DNA from: Dehalococcoidia bacterium
Lineage (GTDB): Bacteria > Chloroflexota > Dehalococcoidia > Dehalococcoidales > JAUVZE01
Assembly (NCBI GenBank): GCA_030602665.1
Contig: JAUVZE010000012.1
Span: 1 to 14,425 of the forward strand
DNA: 14,425 nt
Reading direction: 5' to 3'
The first letter of the stretch is position 1. Each line of letters opens with the position of its first letter. Below are positions 1-7,571 of the stretch, in pieces. Below the pieces are notes generated by a model. It was not told the DNA's origin and searched no databases. It saw only the letters and a list, made by a program, of their open reading frames with translations. Position numbers and translations under genes: made by a program.

Positions 1-42
1 CCAGACTTCAAGGTCAATAAAACTTCTGTGGAATAGATGCAC

Positions 43-1449
43 CTAGCCACTATCACCTTCAGCGGCACATCCAAAAGATACCGGTTTAATCGGTGGTCTT
101 GGGCTATAGAATCCTACTTCCTCGATGGATTGTTTTGTTTCTATAGATATTATATCAGCGATTATTGGCTCACACATACGTCCCTGGCAGGGGCCCATCC
201 CAGCCCCGGTTAATACCTTAATTTCACGTAGACTCGTAAATCCTTCGTTGATGACCTTTCTAATTTCTCCGGCAGTGACTTCCTCACATCTACAAATGAT
301 AACATCGTCGATTATTTGACCTAACAATCCTCGCCTAATCGCGAAGATATTATTCAAGGCAGCCTCGAACTTCTTTAGCCCTCTCAATTTTTTAAAAATT
401 GCTGAGTAACGGCGGCTGGCTTCTTCCGGTGTAATAAGCCCAAATTGCTGACAGACTTTGAGGGCAGCCAGTCGCCCTTCCTCTTGAGCGACGACAGCTC
501 CTTCCACGCCGCTACAATCACCCGCTGCAAAAATCCCTGGTAAAGTTGTCTCCATATACTCATCATGGCATGGAACCCAACCTCCTAGATAAGGGTTCCA
601 TTTTTGGCGGCACCCACAAAGCCGGCTTAGCCTTGTGGAAGGAACCAGCCCGTATCCAGTAATGATGGTATCTACCTCTGCTCGCTTTTCTGTCGATGGT
701 ATAGCCTGCCAATTTCTGTCTACCTTAGCGTATGTTGCCTGTTCAACCTGCTCTTCTCCTTTGGCTTCAACAATGGCATAGCCTCTCAGCAGTGGCACTC
801 TGGCTTTACATAGCTTCAGGAGATAGTCCATCCCATCCTTAAGCACCCCCCATTGGCCCCAAAAGTGTGGAAGCTGTTTCCAGAAATCACTAAGTGAGCT
901 TGCCTCCAGGATAGCCACCACCTTGGCTCCCGCCTCTACTAAGTGAGCTCCCAGAGCTAGCTGCAAAGGGCCTGTTCCAGCCAATAATATCCTTTCACCA
1001 GGTAAAACCTTCTCTGCTTTCACCATTCTCAACGCTGCTCCTGCGGTGAGAACACCAGGGAGTGTCCAGCCAGAAAAAGGTACCGGTCTATCGTATGCCC
1101 CTTCAGCCAGGATTAGTCTTTGTGCCTTTAGTACTTCAGTTTTTCCGTCGTGAAGAAGGGCTAATTCCTTATCTGGGAATATTCCCCAGACAAGTACATC
1201 TCTCAGCAACTCGAACTTATCACTGTATTGCTCAAGCTCAGCTAACAATTGCGTCCCCTGACTATAATCCTTCCCCAATTGTCTCTGGTCCGTTATGCTA
1301 AGGCTGTCAGGCAGTCGTCGGTAAATCTGCCCTCCCAACTTGGGGTTTTCGTCAAGCAGAAGAATCTGCACTCCACATTTGGCTGCCTCTATGGCAGCAC
1401 ATACACCTGCTGGCCCTCCTCCAATGATAACGAGCTCTACTTCTCTCAT
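43..1449 (-). CDS. FAD/[2Fe-2S] oxidoreductase, HcnB / D-hydroxyproline dehydrogenase alpha-like subunit
   Basis: Probable electron-transferring or catalytic subunit of a membrane-associated imino/amino-acid dehydrogenase of the HcnB / opine oxidase A / D-hydroxyproline dehydrogenase alpha family. Numbering here is from the TTG at 1464. An N-terminal FAD Rossmann motif GGGPAG lies at residues 15-20, a second dinucleotide motif GTGPLQ at 163-168, and the FAD-closing motif with AAGD near 313-316. A C-terminal BFD-like [2Fe-2S] domain has Cys391, Cys393, Cys426 and Cys431. The frame opens at TTG 1464, but I prefer ATG 1449: it gives a 4-base ATGA overlap with the stop of the upstream ferredoxin-like gene, and a 468-residue protein of usual family length. 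The overlap implies translational coupling. The partner beta subunit (DadA/HcnC-like glycine-oxidase fold) is not in the window; it could lie beyond position 1. The family is clear; the substrate is inferred from the neighbours. Confidence 0.88.
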   Translation of the reverse strand: MREVELVIIGGGPAGVCAAIEAAKCGVQILLLDENPKLGGQIYRRLPDSLSITDQRQLGKDYSQGTQLLAELEQYSDKFELLRDVLVWGIFPDKELALLHDGKTEVLKAQRLILAEGAYDRPVPFSGWTLPGVLTAGAALRMVKAEKVLPGERILLAGTGPLQLALGAHLVEAGAKVVAILEASSLSDFWKQLPHFWGQWGVLKDGMDYLLKLCKARVPLLRGYAIVEAKGEEQVEQATYAKVDRNWQAIPSTEKRAEVDTIITGYGLVPSTRLSRLCGCRQKWNPYLGGWVPCHDEYMETTLPGIFAAGDCSGVEGAVVAQEEGRLAALKVCQQFGLITPEEASRRYSAIFKKLRGLKKFEAALNNIFAIRRGLLGQIIDDVIICRCEEVTAGEIRKVINEGFTSLREIKVLTGAGMGPCQGRMCEPIIADIISIETKQSIEEVGFYSPRPPIKPVSFGCAAEGDSG

Positions 1450-1757
1450 TTTGGAGTTTCCCAATTCCCAATTCCAATCTGGGTTTGAACTTTACAATTT
1501 GGTGTAGCCATGGTCTGACACACCAGCGTATTAGGTCTGCCGTTAACTATCATCGCACATCCCATACAGACACCCATCCCACAATAGATTCCTCTCGGTT
1601 CTTTAGTTAGTTTCGTCTGTCGGCAGGTGCGCTTCCCTGCCGCCAAAAGTGACGCGGCAATAGTTTCTCCCTCATACGCCAAAATCTTCTCTCCATCTAC
1701 CTCTATTTCAAAGGGTTTGCCTCTGCTTACCCCTTTTTGTATCCTTCCGTTTTTCAT
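1446..1757 (-). CDS. Small (2Fe-2S) ferredoxin-like subunit, HcnA / D-hydroxyproline dehydrogenase gamma-like
   Basis: Electron-transfer subunit of about 103 residues, expected to work with the FAD protein encoded next. The cysteines are spaced as in plant-type ferredoxins: Cys60, Cys65, Cys68 and Cys81 (C-x4-C-x2-C-x12-C, numbered from the TTG at 1760), in a fold beginning FEIEVDGEKILAYEGETIAAS. This matches the short HcnA / opine oxidase gamma proteins, which are this domain alone. The frame extends to TTG 1760, but the adjacent ATG at 1757 is the better start, with AGGA about 7 nt upstream. Its stop overlaps the ATG of the next gene by four bases. It is separated from the aconitase X genes by 171 bp in which I see no gene, so it may have its own promoter, though I found no convincing one. 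Confidence 0.85.
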   Translation of the reverse strand: MKNGRIQKGVSRGKPFEIEVDGEKILAYEGETIAASLLAAGKRTCRQTKLTKEPRGIYCGMGVCMGCAMIVNGRPNTLVCQTMATPNCKVQTQIGIGNWETPK

Positions 1758-1931
1758 CAATCCGTCCTATCTATGATACTATTTGAAGTGCTAATGTTGC
1801 TCTCGGGGTATATTACTGCAAGATTAATTGCCCGTAGATAAACTCTACAACTTCATGTCGAAATGTTAGCTGTATCACCGGCAATCTCGAAAATCAGAGT
1901 CAATGAAACTCTCTGGAATCTGTCCTTTTGC

Positions 1932-2369
1932 TTATTGGACAGGATCTTTTTTATATAGTTTGCCGACTATGGTATCAACTAATAGGTAATCGCCTGTTTG
2001 CAAGAGGTGGAATGCTTCTTCAGAAACAGCAGCAACAGGAAGAACCACGTTATCGTAAATTTCTTGAGCTACCAGAACACCTATAGCAATGATTGGCTCA
2101 ACTTGCATGTTTATAATGGCACAAGGAGCATTCGAACACCGTATAGCCTCTAATAAAATAGCCGATGTGGTGCTTGAACCACGACCACCAGGATAAACAA
2201 AAACCCTACCTTTGACAGATTCACCGAATAAACTACTTCGTGGATTAATTATACTTCCTGTTTTTGGGTCAAGGTCACCCCAAAAACTGAAGGGTTCCGA
2301 AGAAACCAAGGCAAATCCTTCACTGACTCCAGCCACGACAGATTGGCACAAGGCAATTTCTCTTTGCAC
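1932..2369 (-). CDS. Aconitase X small (swivel) subunit, DUF126 family
   Basis: Small subunit of a two-piece aconitase X (AcnX type II) dehydratase, 145 residues, corresponding to the aconitase swivel domain. The family signature PGGRGSSTTS is at residues 60-69; the paired serines there correspond to the active-site serine loop of the family. The start is GTG at 2369, one base after the TAA of the large-subunit gene. A GGAGGG ribosome-binding site lies inside the end of that gene, so the two are almost certainly translated together. In bacteria AcnX proteins have been characterised as cis-3-hydroxy-L-proline dehydratases; in archaea the split form acts on mevalonate 5-phosphate. The amino-acid-catabolism context favours the first, by inference. 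Confidence 0.88.
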   Translation of the reverse strand: MQREIALCQSVVAGVSEGFALVSSEPFSFWGDLDPKTGSIINPRSSLFGESVKGRVFVYPGGRGSSTTSAILLEAIRCSNAPCAIINMQVEPIIAIGVLVAQEIYDNVVLPVAAVSEEAFHLLQTGDYLLVDTIVGKLYKKDPVQ

Positions 2370-2370
2370 G

Positions 2371-3627
2371 TTAGCCCTCCCTTATTTCACCTTTCAACGC
2401 AGCCTCCACACACTTCTGAATATTACCAAAAATAACTTGCAGCCCTGTTAGCCCGGGGGCATAATGAGCCCACTTGCCTGAGTTAGTAACTAGTAGCCGG
2501 AACCCCCAGTTATCCCAAATATTACGAGGCCAGTTTAAGTTACAAGTGTCCGTGGTCACTTTCACACCGGAAAAACTAAGAGACTCCAGAAGGCCAGCTT
2601 CTTTAAGCCAATGGTAAACAACTCGATTGGTCTGAACCCATAATTCTACTCCCCTGGCAATTTTCTTTCCACCCAAAAGTTGGTTTAGCTGTTTGACTTC
2701 TGGAAAAGACGCATGAGGGCATCCTATAACCACAAGGTCAACTTTTCCTTCTTTTACTGTTGAAAGATTTCTACGGGCTGTGAGTAACTCTTCCTCACCA
2801 ATATCTATTATTTGCGTCGGCTCTTTTCCCTGAAAAGCATCTTCATAAGTAGAAGCCTCAGGAGTGACTCCCAGGATGTGAAAGAGGTCCACTGCACCAG
2901 ACGAAGCGGCAGCTGCGCTCAATGCCTTTAGATTGTCAGATGAAACTGTATTGGGGATACCCTCAATCACCGGGATTCTTTCCTGTGCAAAAGAGCCAGC
3001 AATGTATCCTATGAGAGGATATATTGAATCATCACCAAAATCTATTAGATCAGAAGTCTGGAGCCTCAATAGAATCTCTCCGCTCCGATTTTGAGGTATG
3101 TGTAGACTAAATTTAGGCACTCTACCAGTCACAGCAGCACAAATATCAGCAAAATCACCATATCGGGCGGTTCTTGCTCCGATTACTGAATTGGCGAAGG
3201 CTATGGCGTTTGATTCTGCCCAGGCTATCTGTTGCCCGAAGCGTGGAATCATACCATTCTGGTAAGGGGCACAAGTCCAGGTTGGGTTTGCACCCATCCG
3301 TAAATATGCTTGCTCTAGTCTCTTACTTTTCTCAGCAAAGTCAGGGGGGACCCTGAATTCCTGCCATCGCTTTATATCTCTGGCCGAAGGGTTCAATGAT
3401 GTGGGAACACAGAATTCCGTGTCACAGTGAACTAATCTTGCCACAAACTCTAATCCAGCGTCACCCAGAAGTTGGAAAAAGGTGGAATCGATGTGAACCT
3501 GAGTTATTGGCATCATTTCTTCTGCACCGTATATTTGACCCAGCTTGGTTAATATGGACATAGCCATTGATACCGCTTTTCCATATTGACCATCTAGCAT
3601 TCTCTGTTCTTCATCTGTGAGCTTCAC
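2371..3627 (-). CDS. Aconitase X large catalytic subunit (DUF521), probable cis-3-hydroxy-L-proline dehydratase
   Basis: Catalytic subunit of an aconitase X dehydratase, 418 residues, the usual length for the unfused form. Candidate iron-sulfur ligands are Cys119 (TWTCAPY), Cys303 (IGCPHAS) and Cys362 (TDTCN), which sit in the conserved blocks of the family. The reaction expected for a bacterial member in this setting is dehydration of cis-3-hydroxy-L-proline to delta-1-pyrroline-2-carboxylate. The gene sits one base upstream of its small subunit and 101 bp downstream of the IlvD-like gene; that gap holds a perfect 11-bp inverted repeat. No pyrroline-2-carboxylate reductase, the usual next step, is visible. 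Mevalonate-5-phosphate dehydratase is the alternative activity, but no isoprenoid gene is nearby. Confidence 0.88.
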   Translation of the reverse strand: MKLTDEEQRMLDGQYGKAVSMAMSILTKLGQIYGAEEMMPITQVHIDSTFFQLLGDAGLEFVARLVHCDTEFCVPTSLNPSARDIKRWQEFRVPPDFAEKSKRLEQAYLRMGANPTWTCAPYQNGMIPRFGQQIAWAESNAIAFANSVIGARTARYGDFADICAAVTGRVPKFSLHIPQNRSGEILLRLQTSDLIDFGDDSIYPLIGYIAGSFAQERIPVIEGIPNTVSSDNLKALSAAAASSGAVDLFHILGVTPEASTYEDAFQGKEPTQIIDIGEEELLTARRNLSTVKEGKVDLVVIGCPHASFPEVKQLNQLLGGKKIARGVELWVQTNRVVYHWLKEAGLLESLSFSGVKVTTDTCNLNWPRNIWDNWGFRLLVTNSGKWAHYAPGLTGLQVIFGNIQKCVEAALKGEIREG

Positions 3628-3650
3628 TAGACACCTCTGCTACCCAGTAA

Positions 3651-3701
3651 AATGCAATAAATACACACCACTTACCTAAGGTAAATCATTTTTATTGCAT
3701 T
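3651..3701. repeat. Perfect 11-bp inverted repeat with nested inner palindrome
   Basis: AATGCAATAAA at 3651-3661 is exactly inverted as TTTATTGCATT at 3691-3701. Almost concentric with it is TTACC-TAA-GGTAA at 3672-3684. The element occupies the 101-bp gap between the IlvD-like gene and the aconitase X large subunit. Transcribed from the minus strand it would form an 11-bp AU-rich stem with a small inner hairpin, followed by a short U run. It could be a terminator or processing site behind the IlvD-like gene, an operator for the aconitase X pair, or a small mobile-element remnant. The symmetry is directly seen; the function is not. Confidence 0.6.
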
Positions 3702-3728
3702 ATGAAACCTCTATTTTGAAAATATCTT

Positions 3729-5387
3729 CTATTTGTTATGATGAACTCTGAAAGCAGCTCCTTTATCAGCCGGCTCTGAAAGTATGGCATACGCTCCTAA
3801 TATCCCTTTATCAGTCTTTGGCGGATGGGGGCTCCACTTCTTAAGCCGATTTTCTAGTTCGGTGTCGGAAATTAACAGCTGCAGTTTCCGGTTCGGAATA
3901 TCGACTAAAATAGGGTCTCCATCTTGAACAACAGCAATCGGTCCTCCCACGGCTGCTTCTGGAGAAACATGGCCAACTATTGGACCTCGATTAAATCCTG
4001 AGAAACGGCCATCAGTAATTAGTCCCACAGAGTCAGCCAACTTACTAACATAAAGTGCGTCGGTGGATAGCATTACCTCCTCCATTCCTGGCGCACCCTT
4101 TGGCCCTTCATATCTTATTACCATTAAATCTCCAGCTTTGATATCTCCGTATTGAATAGCCCTGAGGCCTTCTTGGTCGCTATCAAACACCCTGGCAGAG
4201 CCCTTGAAAACTTTCATTTCAGGTATCATAGCTGTTTGTCTGGCAATGGCACCATTAGGAGCGAGATTACCTTTTAGTACGACTAGGCCTCCTTCTTCAT
4301 GTAATGGCTTATCCACAGAAGTGATAACTTCTCTGTTTTTGACCTCGGCTCCTTCAATGCATTTCTCAAGACTAACTCCATCTACTGTCATACAAGATAA
4401 GTCAAGATATTTTCGCATTTCTGCAGCCAGCGCCGGTACACCACCGGCTTCATAAAAGTCAATAATTGAATGACTACCATTAGGAACAACAGAGACCAAG
4501 CAGGGAACCTCTTTACTGAGGGAATCAAAGAGGTCTAAATCAATGTCTATATTAAGTTCCTTCCCTATACTAATGATATGTAGTACTGCGTTAGTTGAAC
4601 CCCCTATTGCTAAACTGATTGCTATAGCATTTCTCAAAGACCTTTCGTTTATGATTTGCGATGGTTTTATGTCTCTTTCTACTAGCTTTACTATTTGACG
4701 ACCGGCTCTTTGAGCTGCAGTGTAACGGAGGCTGAAAACAGCTGGGATATTAGCTGTTCCCGATAGTGACATCCCGAGAGCTTCGCTGAGAATTTGCATG
4801 GTATTAGCTGTGCCCATCAGCGAACAAGCTCCAAATCCCGGACATGCTCGGTCTTCCATTCTGGCTAGTTCTTCCTCCGAAAATTCAGCATCGAGCACCG
4901 CTTCATTCAAGTCAGCGCTGGTAATTTCTTTTCCATTATACTTTCCGGGAAACATAGGGCCGCCAGTTAATAAGATTGAAGGAATATCCAATCGCGCTGC
5001 CGCCATTAACTGCCCAGGAATCAGGCTATCACAGGATGACAAAAGCACTAAGCCATCAAGAAGATGGACTTTAGACACAATTTCTATAGAAGCTGCCATT
5101 ACATCTCTGACAACAAGTTCATATTTTAGATTTTCTGTTCCTATTGATATATTGCCGCAAGTGGCCAACGTTCCAAATTCAAAGGGTACTCCACCCGCCT
5201 GCCATATACCTGCCTTAACCCATTCGGCTAACCGGTGTAAGTGAGTATGACTAGGGGATAAGTCAGTTGCTGTATTAGCAATTCCTATATGCGGTCGATT
5301 TCTGAGGTCTGAATCCTCAAAACCTACTCCTTTATAGATAGCACGGCGGTGTGCCGCCTCTGGGTTGCCAAAGTAGTCCTTAGACAA
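3729..5387 (-). CDS. IlvD/Edd-family dehydratase with altered cofactor residues
   Basis: Member of the dihydroxy-acid / sugar-acid dehydratase family (IlvD/Edd), 552 residues, full length. Recognisable blocks are RPHIGIAN (31-38), GGVPFEF near 65-71, SCDSLIPGQLMAAARLDIP (118-136), GFGACSLMGTANTM (184-197) and the C-terminal DGRFSG loop with the catalytic serine. Two key positions differ from characterised enzymes. The first [2Fe-2S] ligand, normally Cys in a TPCNMHL-like block, is Ser46 (SPSHTHL). The lysine after CD, carbamylated in characterised members, is Ser121 (CDS). Cys119 and Cys188 are kept. The start is TTG 5387 with GAGG 9 nt upstream; an in-frame TAA lies just upstream and the N-terminus aligns with the family. 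It is unlikely to be the housekeeping branched-chain enzyme. A role on a hydroxy or sugar acid made or imported here is inference. Confidence 0.85.
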   Translation of the reverse strand: MSKDYFGNPEAAHRRAIYKGVGFEDSDLRNRPHIGIANTATDLSPSHTHLHRLAEWVKAGIWQAGGVPFEFGTLATCGNISIGTENLKYELVVRDVMAASIEIVSKVHLLDGLVLLSSCDSLIPGQLMAAARLDIPSILLTGGPMFPGKYNGKEITSADLNEAVLDAEFSEEELARMEDRACPGFGACSLMGTANTMQILSEALGMSLSGTANIPAVFSLRYTAAQRAGRQIVKLVERDIKPSQIINERSLRNAIAISLAIGGSTNAVLHIISIGKELNIDIDLDLFDSLSKEVPCLVSVVPNGSHSIIDFYEAGGVPALAAEMRKYLDLSCMTVDGVSLEKCIEGAEVKNREVITSVDKPLHEEGGLVVLKGNLAPNGAIARQTAMIPEMKVFKGSARVFDSDQEGLRAIQYGDIKAGDLMVIRYEGPKGAPGMEEVMLSTDALYVSKLADSVGLITDGRFSGFNRGPIVGHVSPEAAVGGPIAVVQDGDPILVDIPNRKLQLLISDTELENRLKKWSPHPPKTDKGILGAYAILSEPADKGAAFRVHHNK

Positions 5388-5542
5388 TTCTTATATCCTC
5401 ATTAATTTTAGGAGGTGTATTAATACCTAACCAAAAGCAAAAACCCGTATTACGACAACTCTGCTGTCTACGTGCCCAATGGTGACTAGGTAAATAGTGG
5501 AAGGAAAAGTAACTATACATTAGTTTAACACAATTTCTAGCC

Positions 5543-5567
5543 GAAAAGCTTAGGCTTAACCTAAACT
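5543..5567 (-). terminator. Probable intrinsic terminator after the first DapA-type gene
   Basis: One base after the TAG of the upstream DapA-type gene, the minus strand can fold an 8-bp stem (plus-strand arms AGCTTAGG at 5547-5554 and CCTAAACT at 5560-5567, one G-U pair in RNA) with a 5-nt loop. It ends in a short run of four U. The stem is AT-rich and the U tract short, so termination may be partial. It would separate the racemase-like/DapA-like pair from the IlvD-like and aconitase X genes. Confidence 0.45.
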
Positions 5568-5568
5568 G

Positions 5569-6462
5569 CTACCTCAGCCTCCCCAATTTTTTGAGTTCCT
5601 CCTTTACTTTTTCCATTATATCCGGAGGCACCTTGCTTGTAGGCATTAATGCGTTTCCTACATCATGTCCCAACAGTTTAATACTCTCCTTGAGGAGCTG
5701 GGAATCATGCCTAGTAGCTAGCAGGTTAATAAGCGGGAAAATGGCAAGCTGTTGCTCACTAGCCTGCTCTATTTTTCCACTCTTAAACAAATTATATATT
5801 TCCACTATTTCGGCAGGTATAAGGTTCCCGATGGTACATATACTACCATCGGCACCAAGACAAAGGGCGGGTAAAAGCTTACTTTCGTAGCCTTCAAGGA
5901 CTGTTATTTTCCCTTTAGTCAACCGAATAATCTCTGCCGTATGGTCTATATCTTCGTGAGTGTCTTTTATTCCCTTAATATACCCATCTTCAGCAAGACG
6001 CACTACCATTTCCGGTTCCATACTATAACCATACTGTCCGGGCCAGCTGTAAACGAATACCGGAATATTAATTGCCTCAGCAACTGCTTTGTAATGCTGA
6101 TATAGCCCTTCTCCTAACGGCCTGGGATAGTGAGGGAGTGAGGCGATAATGGCATCTGCCCCAGCAGCATCGGCATACTTACTTAACTCAACGGTGATTC
6201 GGGTGCTGTTATGCCCGGTTCCGGCAAATACTGGCACTTTCCCTTCAGCAGCTTTCACTCCTATATCTATTATCTCTTTTCTCTGTTCCATAGTCATCAA
6301 GGAAGCTTCACCTGTGCTTCCAGCAACAAAAATCCCATGAACTCCCTCAGCGATTAAGTAGCGGATAAACTTCTTCGTTTTCTCCCCGTCAATTTCTCCT
6401 TTGGAGTCAAATATGGTAATCGCTGGTGGTATAATTCCGTGAAATTTTCTTACTTCTTTCAT
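5569..6462 (-). CDS. DapA-family (dihydrodipicolinate synthase-like) lyase/deaminase
   Basis: Class I (Schiff-base) lyase of the DapA / N-acetylneuraminate lyase family, 297 residues, normal TIM-barrel length. Visible active-site elements are GSTGEASL (Ser49-Thr50), Tyr138 in FVYSWPG and the Schiff-base lysine Lys166 in IKGIKDTHED. The start ATG 6462 has GGAGG 5 nt upstream. It lies 18 bp after the racemase-superfamily gene and is probably co-transcribed with it. That pairing, together with the dehydrogenase subunits further down, makes delta-1-pyrroline-4-hydroxy-2-carboxylate deaminase (the hydroxyproline-pathway DapA member) an attractive role. Aldolase or dehydratase of 2-keto-3-deoxy sugar acids is equally possible in this family. 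A housekeeping DapA role is unlikely given the setting. Confidence 0.85.
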   Translation of the reverse strand: MKEVRKFHGIIPPAITIFDSKGEIDGEKTKKFIRYLIAEGVHGIFVAGSTGEASLMTMEQRKEIIDIGVKAAEGKVPVFAGTGHNSTRITVELSKYADAAGADAIIASLPHYPRPLGEGLYQHYKAVAEAINIPVFVYSWPGQYGYSMEPEMVVRLAEDGYIKGIKDTHEDIDHTAEIIRLTKGKITVLEGYESKLLPALCLGADGSICTIGNLIPAEIVEIYNLFKSGKIEQASEQQLAIFPLINLLATRHDSQLLKESIKLLGHDVGNALMPTSKVPPDIMEKVKEELKKLGRLR

Positions 6463-6480
6463 TTTTACCTCCCGTTGTGC

Positions 6481-7509
6481 TTAAATTTCTTGACCGAGTA
6501 CGAAACCCTTTAGTCCAAATGGGTCATCTGGGTCTAAAACAAAATGATGAAATCCCATAATGTAAGCGCTTCCCGTAATTTCAGGTACAACCGCTGTGTA
6601 TTCACCGACCTTAGTTTCCTCAATTAACCTGCCTCGATACGTTTCACCTATGATACTCTCATTTATAAAATCCTCATTTAGTCCCAATTTGTTCCTGCCA
6701 AATAAGACAGCCATCCGACCAGATGTCCCTGTACCACTTGGCTCCCTACTAATCCAGTTACCACCTACTACTGCTTGGCTTTGATTGGCATTTTTGTTCT
6801 TGACCGGTGTGTCTACAATGCAAACAGCGTGTAACTTTTTTGATATGTTAGGATCAGTAGGGTGCACTAACTTAAATTCCTTGTTAAATGCGCTCTTTAT
6901 CGCGCCACCGGCTTTAACTAAGGCATCAGTATTTTCAGACCTTATCCTGACACCAATCTCTTGTGCGTCCACGTAGTAGAACCAATTTCCACCGTAACCG
7001 ACATCTCCCTTGACCTCTCCATAATCTGGGACGTTTATGGATACGTCTCTTTTATATAGGAATGACGGCACATTTACAAATGAGACGCTCTTTACCTTAC
7101 CGCCCGGAGTGTTTACTCTTGCTCTAATTAACCCGACTGGAGTCTCTAATGTAATTTCTGTTGCAGGTTCTTTCAACTGAACCATGCCCATTTCAACAAG
7201 CACGGTACACACCCCTATAGTCCCATGACCGCACATCTCATCGTAGTAAGAAGGATTAAAGAAAATAACACCAAAATCAGCGTCTTTGTTACTCGGCTCT
7301 ACTAAAAACGCACCAAACATGCCAGAGTGACCTCTGGGCTCATTACACAAAAAAGTACGCAGATAATCCATTTTACTTCTTATGTAATCCCTTTTTTGGA
7401 CTACTGAGTCCCCAGGTATTTTAGGTAAACCGCCGACAGCAACTCTAGTTGGATTGCCTGCTGTATGAGAATCCACGACAAAGATTGAATTTGAAAACCT
7501 TGTGCTCAT
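6481..7509 (-). CDS. Proline racemase / hydroxyproline epimerase-superfamily enzyme with Cys/Ser active site
   Basis: Proline racemase-superfamily protein of 342 residues. Motif DSHTAGNPTRV is at 13-23, and the first catalytic block MCGHGTIG (92-99) carries Cys93. The second catalytic block reads SREPSGTGTSG (254-264), so the position that is Cys in racemases and 4-hydroxyproline epimerases, and Thr in trans-3-hydroxy-L-proline dehydratases, is Ser258. With only one thiol it may act as a dehydratase or a one-base enzyme, not as a classic two-base racemase; that is inference. Start ATG 7509 has GAGGGA a few bases upstream. The DapA-type gene follows after 18 bp. Substrates of characterised relatives are L/D-proline and 3- or 4-hydroxyproline isomers. 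Confidence 0.88.
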   Translation of the reverse strand: MSTRFSNSIFVVDSHTAGNPTRVAVGGLPKIPGDSVVQKRDYIRSKMDYLRTFLCNEPRGHSGMFGAFLVEPSNKDADFGVIFFNPSYYDEMCGHGTIGVCTVLVEMGMVQLKEPATEITLETPVGLIRARVNTPGGKVKSVSFVNVPSFLYKRDVSINVPDYGEVKGDVGYGGNWFYYVDAQEIGVRIRSENTDALVKAGGAIKSAFNKEFKLVHPTDPNISKKLHAVCIVDTPVKNKNANQSQAVVGGNWISREPSGTGTSGRMAVLFGRNKLGLNEDFINESIIGETYRGRLIEETKVGEYTAVVPEITGSAYIMGFHHFVLDPDDPFGLKGFVLGQEI

Positions 7510-7571
7510 TAAGAATCCCTCACTTTCACTCCCAAATGGGGATATCGATCAGTCCAACTTACTGGCATGGT

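Noticed and set aside
1..42. Possible start of another minus-strand gene (GTG codons near 54-48) running off the left edge
   Set aside because: Only a few codons are visible and they do not resemble the N-terminus of a DadA/HcnC-like protein.
1761..1931. Gap between the aconitase X small subunit and the ferredoxin-like gene
   Set aside because: Searched for a promoter, a hairpin or a small gene; only weak -35/-10 partial matches and no convincing frame.
4798..5244. 148-codon plus-strand open frame
   Set aside because: Lies wholly inside the IlvD-like gene on the other strand and shows no protein-family features.
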